NCBI GenBank assembly: GCA_949318235.1
Contig: OX439135.1
Location: forward strand, 26,030,550-26,094,549
From: Ecdyonurus torrentis
Lineage: Eukaryota; Arthropoda; Insecta; Ephemeroptera; Heptageniidae
Length of the DNA: 64,000 nucleotides
Direction: 5' to 3'
Shown here: positions 49,853 through 59,465 of the stretch, in pieces
Layout: every line of letters starts with the position of its first letter
Position numbering within the stretch: position 1 is the first letter of the stretch
The notes under the pieces: model-generated
Database searches by the model: none
What the model was told of the DNA's origin: nothing
Seen by the model: only the letters and a program-made list of their open reading frames with translations
Position numbers and translations under genes: made by a program

Positions 49853-50041
49853 TACAGTAGTCCATCTCCTATAGCGGGAATGTCAGATCGAATGCGCGCC
49901 ATAATTCCGACTGGGTGAAGTTGTCAGAACTACACGTAACATTACTTCAAATTACGGATTCTAGTTCTGTCACCTTCACCCAGTCGGAATTATGGCGCGC
50001 ATTCGATCTGACATTCCCGCTATAGGAGATGGACTACTGTA
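49853..50041. mobile_element. Near-perfect palindromic MITE, TA-flanked
   Basis: TACAGTAGTCCATCTCCTAT to its exact reverse complement; the arms match for ~68 bp without mismatch around a ~50-bp loop. CAGT... ends with TA fit a pogo/Tc1-mariner-type element. Confidence 0.85.
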
Positions 50042-50299
50042 CCATCTACTGTGGTCCCATTATGGACTGAATTAATTTTGCTTTTCTGACTTTACCCGGG
50101 CGCTACGCCGCTAGAATGGTGCTGCCATCTATGAGCAGCGAAATGTACTTTTTTCATATGTTTGAGATATACGTCGAATTTTTTCAAATATTTTGGATTA
50201 AAATTTTTATTTTTTAATATTTTTTGAAAAAAATTTGCCTAGGTACAAATTTTTACCGCTAGTCCATAATGGGTTTAAATTATTATAATAGAGTTTTTA
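50042..50299. other. Spacer
   Basis: Nothing identifiable beyond a short GC-richer patch near 50095-50140. Confidence 0.4.
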
Positions 50300-50591
50300 A
50301 CTTTTATGCTATTTTTTCTACTTATACTCTAACATAATTTTACTCACAACAACATTTGCATATTCAATCAAAACAACAATGATCAATTAGATTAAACATA
50401 AAAATTAAACAGACGTGTTTAGAGAAATTAAAAACCCAACCAATAGGCGCTGATACAAATGATGCAATGTATATCATTATTTAATGATGATTTAATACGT
50501 ATTTTTACTAAACTATAGTTTTTGCATTATGTTTAAATATTATTAAAAATTTTAAATGTATTTATAATATTTGTTCTTTTAGTTTTTAACC

Positions 50592-50934
50592 TTAAAGGAA
50601 TAGACCGGAGAAAAACATAAGCATTTATATCACAAAACACTTGATGGAATTTACATAAATAACATTAGTTTGTCTCAAAACCCAACAGTAGCCCCGTAGC
50701 AGTGATCAGAAAATTCGATTTATGCAACCCACACAACATTTTCATACTAATTTTTGCATGTTTCTGACGTCATAAACATGAATTTTCACGCAAATTGCAT
50801 ACTTTACAGTTTTTTCACGCTCTCTCGTGGGGCTACATTAACATTCTGGTAAAAACTGTCATCAGTTTTGAAGATCCCATTTCGTGTTTATTCATTAAAA
50901 AGCACATGTTGTTTTATGTGGTCTATGGCTTTAA
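50592..50934 (+). mobile_element. MITE family A, copy A6
   Basis: TTAAAGGAATAGACCGGAG to GTGGTCTATGGCTTTAA. The paralogous site near 41813 has a single TTAA followed by the same CATAATT, so the empty site is visible. Confidence 0.88.
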
Positions 50935-51407
50935 CATAATTTCCGTTATTACATCATTTGTTTCGTTAATAAAAAAATTATCAATAACAATAATAGTATA
51001 GATTTTTTGAGCAAAAGAAAAGTGTTCAGATACGAAAACTGTCAAAATTAGAAACATAGATTGCTCAAAAAGATAATTAAAAAGGTAAAAGCCCATCTAG
51101 TTAATTATACATTATTAAAAATTAAATTTAAAATATGTTTCATAAACATAGAATCTGATATTTCTTTTCTTTTTTTTAGCTTCATAAAATTAAATTAGTT
51201 GATAGACGTGTTATAGAATTTGTACAATTAAAACTGTAACTATCTTATATGTGGCGTTTAGTTACTTTATCAATAAAATAAATATTTATTACAAATATTT
51301 CTTGAGCAAAAGAAATTGAACAGACATGAAAACTAAGTTAAAACATAGTGTAGTGCTCAAATTGATAATTAAGAAGGCAAAGACCATGCAGTTAGATCAA
51401 TTAAAAC

Positions 51408-51938
51408 TAGAGCTGTAAATTTAAACCGGTTCGAGCACCCACCCGGGCCAAAATCTTCGGGTGCTCGTTTTTTTTAAAATGGTCAACCCGGGTTTCGAGC
51501 TTTTAGCTCGAAAACGAGCTATTTCGAGTAAAGCTCGAGAATGACTCGTGAAAAAAACGAGCTTTTGAAAATAAATCGAGCGAAAGATTTGTTTTTGCAA
51601 AAAGCAAAGAAAAAAAAGTTTGTTAATTTTTCTTTAAAATGGTGTTTTTAATATTTTATCATGAAAAAATAGACTGTTTAAAATATTATTAAAAATTATT
51701 TTCTTTTATTTATGATTTTTACCCTTCAAAAACAATTTTTTTTGTAATGAAAGTTGAGCTTTTTTCTTCAGAGGCTCGAAAGCTCGTTTTCAAACTTCGG
51801 CTCAAATATTGAGCTTTCCGAGCTTTGGCTCGTTTTTCGAGTTTAAGCTCGATTTCAAGCTAAACCCGGGTTTCAAGTCAAACCGGGCAAACAAATTTCA
51901 GCCCGGGCTAAAAATATTTCGATTTTTTTACAGCTGTA
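51408..51938. mobile_element. hAT-like family H, copy H2 (531 bp)
   Basis: TAGAGCTGTAAATTTAAACC ... TTTACAGCTGTA with a perfect 8-bp duplication ATTAAAAC (51400-51407, 51939-51946). Overall it is close to H1. Confidence 0.9.
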
Positions 51939-52044
51939 ATTAAAACATTAAATCAAATCAATTAAATCAATTTAAAGCCATTAAAATCAATTAAAATTAT
52001 AAAAGAATTTTCATAAAAAGAGAAGCAGATTTTTATTTTATATT

Positions 52045-52311
52045 TACTCTTAAAAATGGTGCATTACTTTAGTTACGAATCCTAACTTATTTAAGATAAA
52101 CACTTTTAAGTTATTATGAGTAGCTAAAATAATGCATTTTATCAAATTATTAACAATAGCTATTTCTACTTAATATACATTAAACAAATTAAATAAGCTA
52201 TTTTTAGTATGTTGCAAAAATGCATTATTTAGCTCCTCATAATAACTTAAAAGTGATTATCTTAAATAGGTTAAGATTTGTAACTAAAGTAATGCACCAA
52301 TTTTTAGAGTG
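52045..52311. mobile_element. MITE family G, copy G5
   Basis: ACTCTTAAAAATGGTGCATT ... GCACCAATTTTTAGAGTG, with a shortened centre. Confidence 0.82.
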
Positions 52312-52499
52312 TTGCTGCTTAGCTTAGATAGATCTACGCTTTTAGGGACAGAATAATTATTATTATATTTAGCGTTGATTGTAGGTATAAAAAAGTCAGT
52401 AGTCACTGATACGTAATACATTATAATAGATACAGTTCTTATACAGACTGAAATAGCATAGAAGACAATTCAATACTCAGCATATATTTATAATTATTA

Positions 52500-53110
52500 G
52501 CAGCGGATGCTAACTTCCCATAAAGGACGTTACACGTTTTTGAATCATAAAAAGTTAGTTCGTTGCACCACCACTCAAAGAGCAGCACCATTGAATGTGT
52601 GGCTTGTACCCCCAGCTGACGTCATATCGAGTTGTTGTGACGTCATGGCTGACGTCAACATATGAATCGACGGTGCGGCCAATGAGGACCACTAGTCCTG
52701 CCTATAGTAACTAAAAGAGGTAGTATGGTCACCGCATTCTTCTTATGTAGGGGGTGTCGGGGAGTTGAAAACCACATTTTGTAGGCCTATGATTGGCGTA
52801 GAGAGAAAACCACTTTTGCGGAGATGCCCGAAGTCACTTTGACAGCCAATCTTAGCGGCGGATTACAATGTCTCAGGAAATCATTAATTAATAATATTAA
52901 TCAACTCAGGAGGATATTCATAAATTTAAAAACAATAGCTGACTTGTTTAGGCATGTTTTGATATGGTTTTTATGTCCTGAAAATTTGTATTAGTTGCGC
53001 TATGATTTATTGAAGTGACCCCTTTTAACATGGGTTTAGATAGGACGTACGGTGTGAAGCAAAAAAACGCTTTTGCTGAATCGACTGTACTACCTTTATA
53101 GTTACTATAG
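52500..53110. mobile_element. Composite insert in the duplicated segment
   Basis: Absent from the paralogue at about 43170. Its right part has ends CTATAGTAACTAAAAGAGG (about 52698) and CCTTTATAGTTACTATAG, with TAGTCCTGCCT repeated at both edges. The left part holds three TGACGTCA motifs within 40 bp (52618-52656). No coding sequence. Confidence 0.6.
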
Positions 53111-53633
53111 TCCTGCCTGAACACGTAATATATAACGTTAAAATACAAACAGACGTGTTTAGAGATTAAAATACTGAACGAGATAGACATTACACATGAT
53201 TTTACTATTCATAATTTAATAGATTCAAAAAATAAATAATAAGGTGAATATTTCAGACGTAAGATTACATTATTTGACGTAAACATTTTGCTAAGATTTC
53301 TTAATCTGCGGAAACAGCAAATATTTTATCAACTTATACAAAATAATAATAACAAAATAAGAATATTTATATATGTAATGACTAATGATTTAACACATGT
53401 GATCTACAAAACTTAATAATAATGAAGTACAAAACATTTTATAAAACAAAAATTAGAAGTTATTAACGTTATTAATGCAATATAGTTTACAAATCTTCTG
53501 TTTCCAGATTTTTACAGAAAAAAAAGTAGATAAAACTTTGTTACTACATTTGGTTGCTTATCATAATTTATGACTTCAGAATAATATTACTAAGAATCAT
53601 TTGCCTAATTATTATATATGTTATGTTATTATA

Positions 53634-53946
53634 TATAGGGTGTATGCATTCATGTTAAAGTCAACGCCATGTTGGATAACTCAATAACATGGGTGGCATA
53701 GAAAAATAAATCCTTTTTCCAGTTTAAAATCACTATGAAATATTTATGACAGCATTGATGCTGTAAATATGTTGAATTAGTATCTCAAGTATGTGAGAAA
53801 AATAACAATAACAAAAAATTAACCGATTTCCCAAAAAAAAAAAAATGGCATAAATAAGGTTTCTCCCATGCTGAGAAATGTTATTCACTACTCCAGTATG
53901 GCCTCCAAGCGCAATAAGTATGACGTCATCTGCTTACACCCTATAT
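53634..53946 (+). mobile_element. MITE family B, copy B7
   Basis: TATAGGGTGTATGCATTCAT to TGCTTACACCCTATA, full length. Confidence 0.88.
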
Positions 53947-54085
53947 ATTTTTTGTTTTAATCATTACTAATATTAATAGACGTTGTGATCGAATACGCAG
54001 TTCTATGAAAAGCAATCTCAACGATGCAAAAACCTATTTTTCAATTGAGAAAACTGAAATAAAAAAGTATATACGTGAATTTTAC

Positions 54086-54430
54086 TTGAAGCCATAGACC
54101 ACATAAAACAACATGTGCTTTTTAATGAATAAACACGAAATGGGATTTTTAAAACTAATGACAATTTTAACCAGAATGTTAATATAGCCCCTCGAGAGAG
54201 CGTGAAAAATCTGTAAAGTATGCAATTTGCGTGAAACTTCTTGTTTATGACGTCAGAAACATGCAAAAATTAGTATGAAAATGTTTTGCGGATTGCATTA
54301 ATTGAATTTTAGTATCACTGCTATACGGAGCTATTGTTGGGTTTTGAAACAAACTAATGTTATTTATGTAAATCCCCTGAAGTGTTTTGTGATATAAAAG
54401 CTTATGTTTTATTCTGGTCTATTGCTTTAA
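54086..54430 (-). mobile_element. MITE family A, copy A7
   Basis: TTGAAGCCATAGACCACATA to TCTGGTCTATTGCTTTAA, with TGACGTCA. Confidence 0.84.
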
Positions 54431-54777
54431 GCTCAAGACAGCGGTTGTTTCTTAGCGCAATTCTTATCTTATCCCTGCGATAGCGTCCATAAAGTTGACA
54501 CAGTCTAAACTCTTATCACTGCGCTAAGAATGAACCCTTGTCCGACTTTAACATTATAAGAAGTGTATTTCGTTAGAGATATATATACGCTAATGCTGTA
54601 TAATAAGCAGATAATTTCATATTAATGTATGAAAACTTATAGAAATATTTGATAACTAAAAACTTTATTTCAACAAATAGGTGACGGCTGAATTAAAATA
54701 AAACATTTTTAAAGTAATATATAAAGTTCACATTTTACATGTTTTGATAACATAATCGATTATTTTGATCATATTTA

Positions 54778-55930
54778 TGTGACAAAATATTGTCTCAGAA
54801 GTAATATGTAAGATTTTGGGGGTTATTTTAGTAATATTAGTAGGCAAGTTCAACATCAAGGCGTCAGGAGTTTGTCGGGAAGCCGAGTGTCGGCATGGCA
54901 GTAGCGCTGGCGCGGGGTGTAGAGCGGAGCCAATCAAATCAAAGCATGGGATGCCGAGTGCGAGCAAAGTTAGTCGTGAATGCGCCATAGCCGAGACCAG
55001 GTCGCTTGCTCTGCCTGCCGGCACACGCAGCCCATCTCAATTGGAAAAACATTTGCAGGAGCAAATGTACGTATAAGCGCTCCGGGTTTAAAGAACAATA
55101 CAAGCTCGTAACGCCCTGATGTTGATGAACCTTGCCGTGATAACTGGACATTCGGGGAAATTGATAAGTATAGACGTGCCGAGGTGGTGAGGGAGCATTG
55201 TAAGATTACTGGCTGATGCATACCGCCATTATTATCTCACCCCCTCGTGTTTAGGAAGTAATAGGGCAGGAGAGCCTTAAAATTAAGTGAATTGAGTGTT
55301 AAATGTAATTAACAAAATAAACAATTATTAAAATACCAGTAGTAATTAAAGTGCCTTTGGATAATAAGATGAAAAATGTATTTAACCATGTCTACCTCAT
55401 AATAATTAAATAAAAATAATAATCTTTTATGTCTAATTAAATATCTCATTGTTGGAATGATCTGATTACCCTACCCTTAGAATAATAAGAAATATTATTA
55501 ACATAAAAATAGTGTGTTTTTCAGAAGTTGAAAATATTTTGTAACCTTGGAAATTGGAGGACACGTGTCAAGGTCATGGGCAAGCGGAGACGACAACTAG
55601 AGCAGTGTTGCCAAGCGTCCTAGACGCTCGGTTGCCACATTGCTCTGAGTTAAGATTGCCTTGACCGTGTCTCGCGTATTCAAGGTTATAAAAATATACG
55701 CGGATGGTAACCTGTTCTGATCAAAGCAGGCCATTATTTTAATTGCAATTACGTAAAGAAATACAGCTAAGTAACAAAAAACTAAAGAAGTAATTGTACA
55801 TTCCTCCAATTTTTGGATAACTTCAGTATTATATTTATGTGAGATAAACATAATATTGGTGCATGACACCTGAGTCAAGGCAAATAATAAACGATCAGAA
55901 TAGGCGCTCACAAAGTAACGTGAGTCACCA
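54778..55930 (+). repeat. 5' LTR
   Basis: It begins TGTGACAAAATATTG, and 54778-55130 is identical to 63648-64000. The right edge is inferred from CACCA just before a PBS-like TGG, giving ~1153 bp. A TATA box (55687) and AATAAA (55886-55891) fit a U3-R-U5 layout. The start is certain; the end is probable. Confidence 0.75.
55687..55693 (+). promoter_or_regulatory. LTR TATA box
   Basis: GGTTATAAAAATATACGCGG in the 3' third of the LTR is the only strong TATA match upstream of the leader. Confidence 0.55.
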
Positions 55931-55931
55931 T

Positions 55932-55949
55932 TGGCGGCATGGGGGCCTG
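55932..55949 (+). other. Candidate primer-binding site
   Basis: TGGCGGCATGGGGGCCTG lies one base after the proposed LTR end. TGG complements the CCA end of a tRNA; I cannot name the tRNA. TGGTGCATGACACC near 55856 is an alternative. Confidence 0.45.
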
Positions 55950-55998
55950 GCTAGTAGAACTCGGGGTCAGATCAGTTCAAAGTGAGTTAGTGTAGACA

Positions 55999-56063
<65 letters not shown>

Positions 56064-56356
56064 TTTTTGTAAACTGTGTATTTTGGTAATTTGAATAAGT
56101 ACGAACGTAATACCGTGCAAAAGCATATACGAGACAGTGGTGAACTGAACACACGTATCGTGACTGACCGAGAAGATATGGGTATGCAGAAACGTGGTGA
56201 ATAGTAAAAAGGTCGAGTCACGATGTTGAAGATTAAGTAATTTTCATCTGGAAAAATTAAGATTCCACTCTGTACGTGAAATTACGTTTAATTAATCGCA
56301 AGTCAAAAATAATATCAAGTCTGGAGGTTAATATTATTGCAGGCACACGTGTAATT

Positions 56357-56406
<50 letters not shown>

Positions 56407-56657
56407 GTGCGCGTGTCATATATTAATTGAAGACGAAGATTTTAAGTAACCACACGTGTCGATGGGAAGTGACACGTGTATGATTATATTGAAAAATTAA
56501 CTGGGCTATTATATGATATCATGTGACACACAAGATATCGAAAAAATTATTGTATGTGTATAATTATGCAAAAAACTCATATAATATATATTTTATAGAT
56601 CGAACAAAATTGTGACAAATTATTTCTGAAACGCAAGGGCAGTCACCAAGACTACAG
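55950..56657 (+). other. Retrotransposon leader with A-rich tracts
   Basis: It contains a poly(A)/(AAT)n tract at about 56000-56060 and poly(A) at about 56361-56404. CACGTG/ACACGTGT motifs recur. No coding sequence before the gag ATG. Confidence 0.6.
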
Positions 56658-59432
56658 ATGGAGGCAGACATGGAGATCGACTTTGACCTCACGATTGACG
56701 AGACGGGTGGATCGCGAGGAACTAACACATCAGAGGGGTCATTGACCTCGGGGAATGCTGAGTATTCTGCACGAGGGACTGAACAAACACCAGCGCGTGC
56801 ATATGAAGATGTACCAGCACGTGGTTTTGAAAATACACATGCACGTGTCAATCAACAAGCACCAGCTCGTGCATATGAAGATGTACCAGCACGTGTTTTT
56901 GAAAATACACCTGCACGTGTCGATCAACAAGCGCCAGCTCGTGCATATGAAGATGTACCAGCACGAGTTTTTGAAAATACACCTGCACGTGTCGATCAAC
57001 AAGCACCAGCTCGTGCATATGAAGATGTAGCAGCACGTGTTTTTGAAAATACACCTGCACGTGTCAATGAACAAACACCAGCTCGTGCATATGAAGATGA
57101 ACCAGCACGCGTTTTTGAAGATACACCTGCACGTGTCAACAAACAAACAACACCTCGCGCGTATGAAGACGTATCAGACACATCAACACGTGATAATGGA
57201 AGAACTTCAACGCGCGTGAGTGAAGAAATACCAGTTCGAGGGAATGCGGAGTCGACGGCACGTGAGGCTGAGGGGTTGGAGGCCCAGTGTGGGTCATCGC
57301 GGTCACCACCGCTACGGACACCACAGATTCCACCTCAACCTCCACCACGTGCACCAATGACGTCACGAGTGAGAATGTCACCACAAGCATTTAGTCTGAC
57401 GTCAACGGAGGAACTTGAAGAGAGAGTGCGAATACGCCAACAGAGTCAAGCATACGAGTCATCAATGCAATTTCTGGAGAGAGGCAACGGAGAGCTGGCA
57501 CGACAGTATATGAACGCTAGACCGAACCCAAGACCAGCAGTTCCATGGACCGCTGAAGAGTGCGCAGCGCTACAGCGTCGTTTACAATGGCTGGAGATGG
57601 AGAACGAGGTAAATCGCACGCGCGTTCAAACCAGAGAAAGTGAAGTCCAAGCCTTACACATGCAGTTAGAGTCTGAATGGCAAAGAGAAGCAGAGAGAAA
57701 AGAAACACAGGCTAAATTGTTAGAAACAGAAGCGCAATCGAGGGAGAGTGAAATCAAGCAACGTACTGAGAAAGCTGAACGTAAATTGGAGGAGAGTCGT
57801 GAACGACTAGCAAACAGACAACGTCAGTCGCAACCACGGCTGACAGAACCAGCATACAGTGCACCACAATCACGTGAAGTGATCCAGGGAGCTCACAGTA
57901 CACCACAACTACATGAGAGTGCAAGGGGAGCGGTACCGCAACCTTGTAGAGAAGAGAGTACCGGTCACAGGAGGAGAGAGGGTGTGCAGACACGTCGCAC
58001 ACCAATAACAGTACATGATAATCTTTTACAAGAGATTGCAGACGTGGAGGAAGAAATGAGGAGTGCAAGAGAGAGAGTACGTCAGTGTTGTGCAGATGGG
58101 CAGAGTGACGAGAGTACAGAAATGAAGGATGCTCGACGTACATCACGAGTATTTCAAGAGCTGTATCAGGTATTAAGACAAAACTTAAGTGATATCGCCC
58201 CGGAAGTACCATCAACACGTGCGTTAAGCAATGACCTGGGGGCAGCAGATGCACCAGACTGGCATCAACACCTTGTCAAGACAACAGAGCGAAGTACCGC
58301 AGCACTCGAGACTTTGAGTACGTTGATTGCACCGTTAACCTCAATTTTGACCCAGTCACGTGACGCTGAGGTTCACGTGCATACGGTAATGCCGACGTTC
58401 TCCGGCAGGGGAGGCTCCGCGTCGGCATTGGACTTTTTGGACAGTTTGGTAAACTACGTTACAGCAAGAGACTTGGAATGGGAGACCGTGGCCAAAAGAG
58501 TACTGCCTCAAGCTCTCACCGACGAAGCGTTAGAATGGTTATTATTTAAGAAGAATCTCTACTCATTTGATAATTTTAAAAACCAATTCTGCAGTCGTTT
58601 TGCATACGGATATCAGGAGCAGTACGAGTCAGGCCTGTCTCGCCGTACACAGCATCAAGATGAACCTCTGGCGACCTTCATTCAAAAAATTGACAAAATT
58701 TGCGACCGTATCGATCCGGCAATGTCACAAACCAGAAGGATTGCAAAAATAAAGAGTTTGATGCACCCTGATTATACGGCCTTCATGAAGGCAGGCAAGT
58801 TCTTCATGGGTGTCGAGCAAATGGCAGATTATGCGGAGGTCGTTGACGCGGAGATGAACGCTAATAGACGATACGTGCCGCCACCGACAACAGCGTATGA
58901 TAACTTACTGGCATTCACACCACCGACAGAACAACGATCGCGGAGTGGTGAGAGGCGGGTGAATGACACGCAGACACGAGGGTGGGACCATCGTGAAGCT
59001 AACAATGCAGCACCCAGGTACCGAGACCGCACTCCAGACCAACGCAATAACAATGCAATACTGAAGTACAGAGATCATACTCCAGAACAGCATAATAACA
59101 ACGGAGCACCACGATACCGGGATCGTACTCCAGAACAACAGAGTCGATATACTGACCAACGGCGCGACGGGGAGGGGCGTCGACAACAAGAACCAGAGAG
59201 GTCCGCCCGAGTTAACTTTGGTACAAGTGACGCGCCAAGGAATGAACACCAATACCGTGATGCTAGTCCATACCCAGAGGCACGTGAAGCTCGTCAGCGT
59301 CGCTGCTTCACATGCGACTCGCTAGACCATCTTGCGAATATGTGTCCTAACAAAGCAACAATGCGTGACCAGCGAGCTCCGTCTCCAGCACCAAGAGCTA
59401 AAGACCGGTCAATGTCTCCAAAAAACTTGTAA
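56658..59432 (+). CDS. gag: gag polyprotein of the Ty3/gypsy element
   Basis: 924 residues, long for a gypsy gag. Residues about 45-170 are a 24-residue repeat (ARAYEDVPARVFENTPARV plus linker), about five copies at DNA level of 72 bp. Residues about 290-390 are a charged heptad-like coiled coil. About 570-720 resembles the retrotransposon gag core (FSGRGGSASALDFLDSLVNY; FKNQFCSRFAYGY). About 755-860 is rich in Arg with RYRDRTPEQ repeats. A CCHC knuckle, C883-x2-C886-x4-H891-x4-C896, binds RNA by analogy. The frame stops at TAA 59430-59432. Pol is in the same frame beyond it. The first ATG in the frame after the leader was taken as start. Confidence 0.9.
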   Translation: MEADMEIDFDLTIDETGGSRGTNTSEGSLTSGNAEYSARGTEQTPARAYEDVPARGFENTHARVNQQAPARAYEDVPARVFENTPARVDQQAPARAYEDVPARVFENTPARVDQQAPARAYEDVAARVFENTPARVNEQTPARAYEDEPARVFEDTPARVNKQTTPRAYEDVSDTSTRDNGRTSTRVSEEIPVRGNAESTAREAEGLEAQCGSSRSPPLRTPQIPPQPPPRAPMTSRVRMSPQAFSLTSTEELEERVRIRQQSQAYESSMQFLERGNGELARQYMNARPNPRPAVPWTAEECAALQRRLQWLEMENEVNRTRVQTRESEVQALHMQLESEWQREAERKETQAKLLETEAQSRESEIKQRTEKAERKLEESRERLANRQRQSQPRLTEPAYSAPQSREVIQGAHSTPQLHESARGAVPQPCREESTGHRRREGVQTRRTPITVHDNLLQEIADVEEEMRSARERVRQCCADGQSDESTEMKDARRTSRVFQELYQVLRQNLSDIAPEVPSTRALSNDLGAADAPDWHQHLVKTTERSTAALETLSTLIAPLTSILTQSRDAEVHVHTVMPTFSGRGGSASALDFLDSLVNYVTARDLEWETVAKRVLPQALTDEALEWLLFKKNLYSFDNFKNQFCSRFAYGYQEQYESGLSRRTQHQDEPLATFIQKIDKICDRIDPAMSQTRRIAKIKSLMHPDYTAFMKAGKFFMGVEQMADYAEVVDAEMNANRRYVPPPTTAYDNLLAFTPPTEQRSRSGERRVNDTQTRGWDHREANNAAPRYRDRTPDQRNNNAILKYRDHTPEQHNNNGAPRYRDRTPEQQSRYTDQRRDGEGRRQQEPERSARVNFGTSDAPRNEHQYRDASPYPEAREARQRRCFTCDSLDHLANMCPNKATMRDQRAPSPAPRAKDRSMSPKNL
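56792..57170 (+). repeat. 72-bp coding tandem repeat in gag
   Basis: GCTCGTGCATATGAAGATG recurs every 72 bp (for example 56865 and 56937). The first and last units are diverged. Each unit also carries CACGTG-like motifs. Confidence 0.9.
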
Positions 59433-59465
59433 GGGGGGGGGGGAGATATAGCCACAGTAAATTGC

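Larger units (their letters stand above)
50300..53350. repeat. Segmental duplicate, partner of 41.6-43.5 kb
   Basis: Ordered homologous blocks are listed under 41640-43450. This copy is lengthened by A6, H2, G5 and the composite insert at 52500-53110. Confidence 0.7.

Noticed and set aside
54816..55076. 86-codon frame repeated at 63686-63946
   Set aside because: Both copies are the same LTR segment and the frame lies in the U3-like region; no coding evidence.
57754..58254. 166-codon antisense frame in gag
   Set aside because: Shadow of the gag coding strand.
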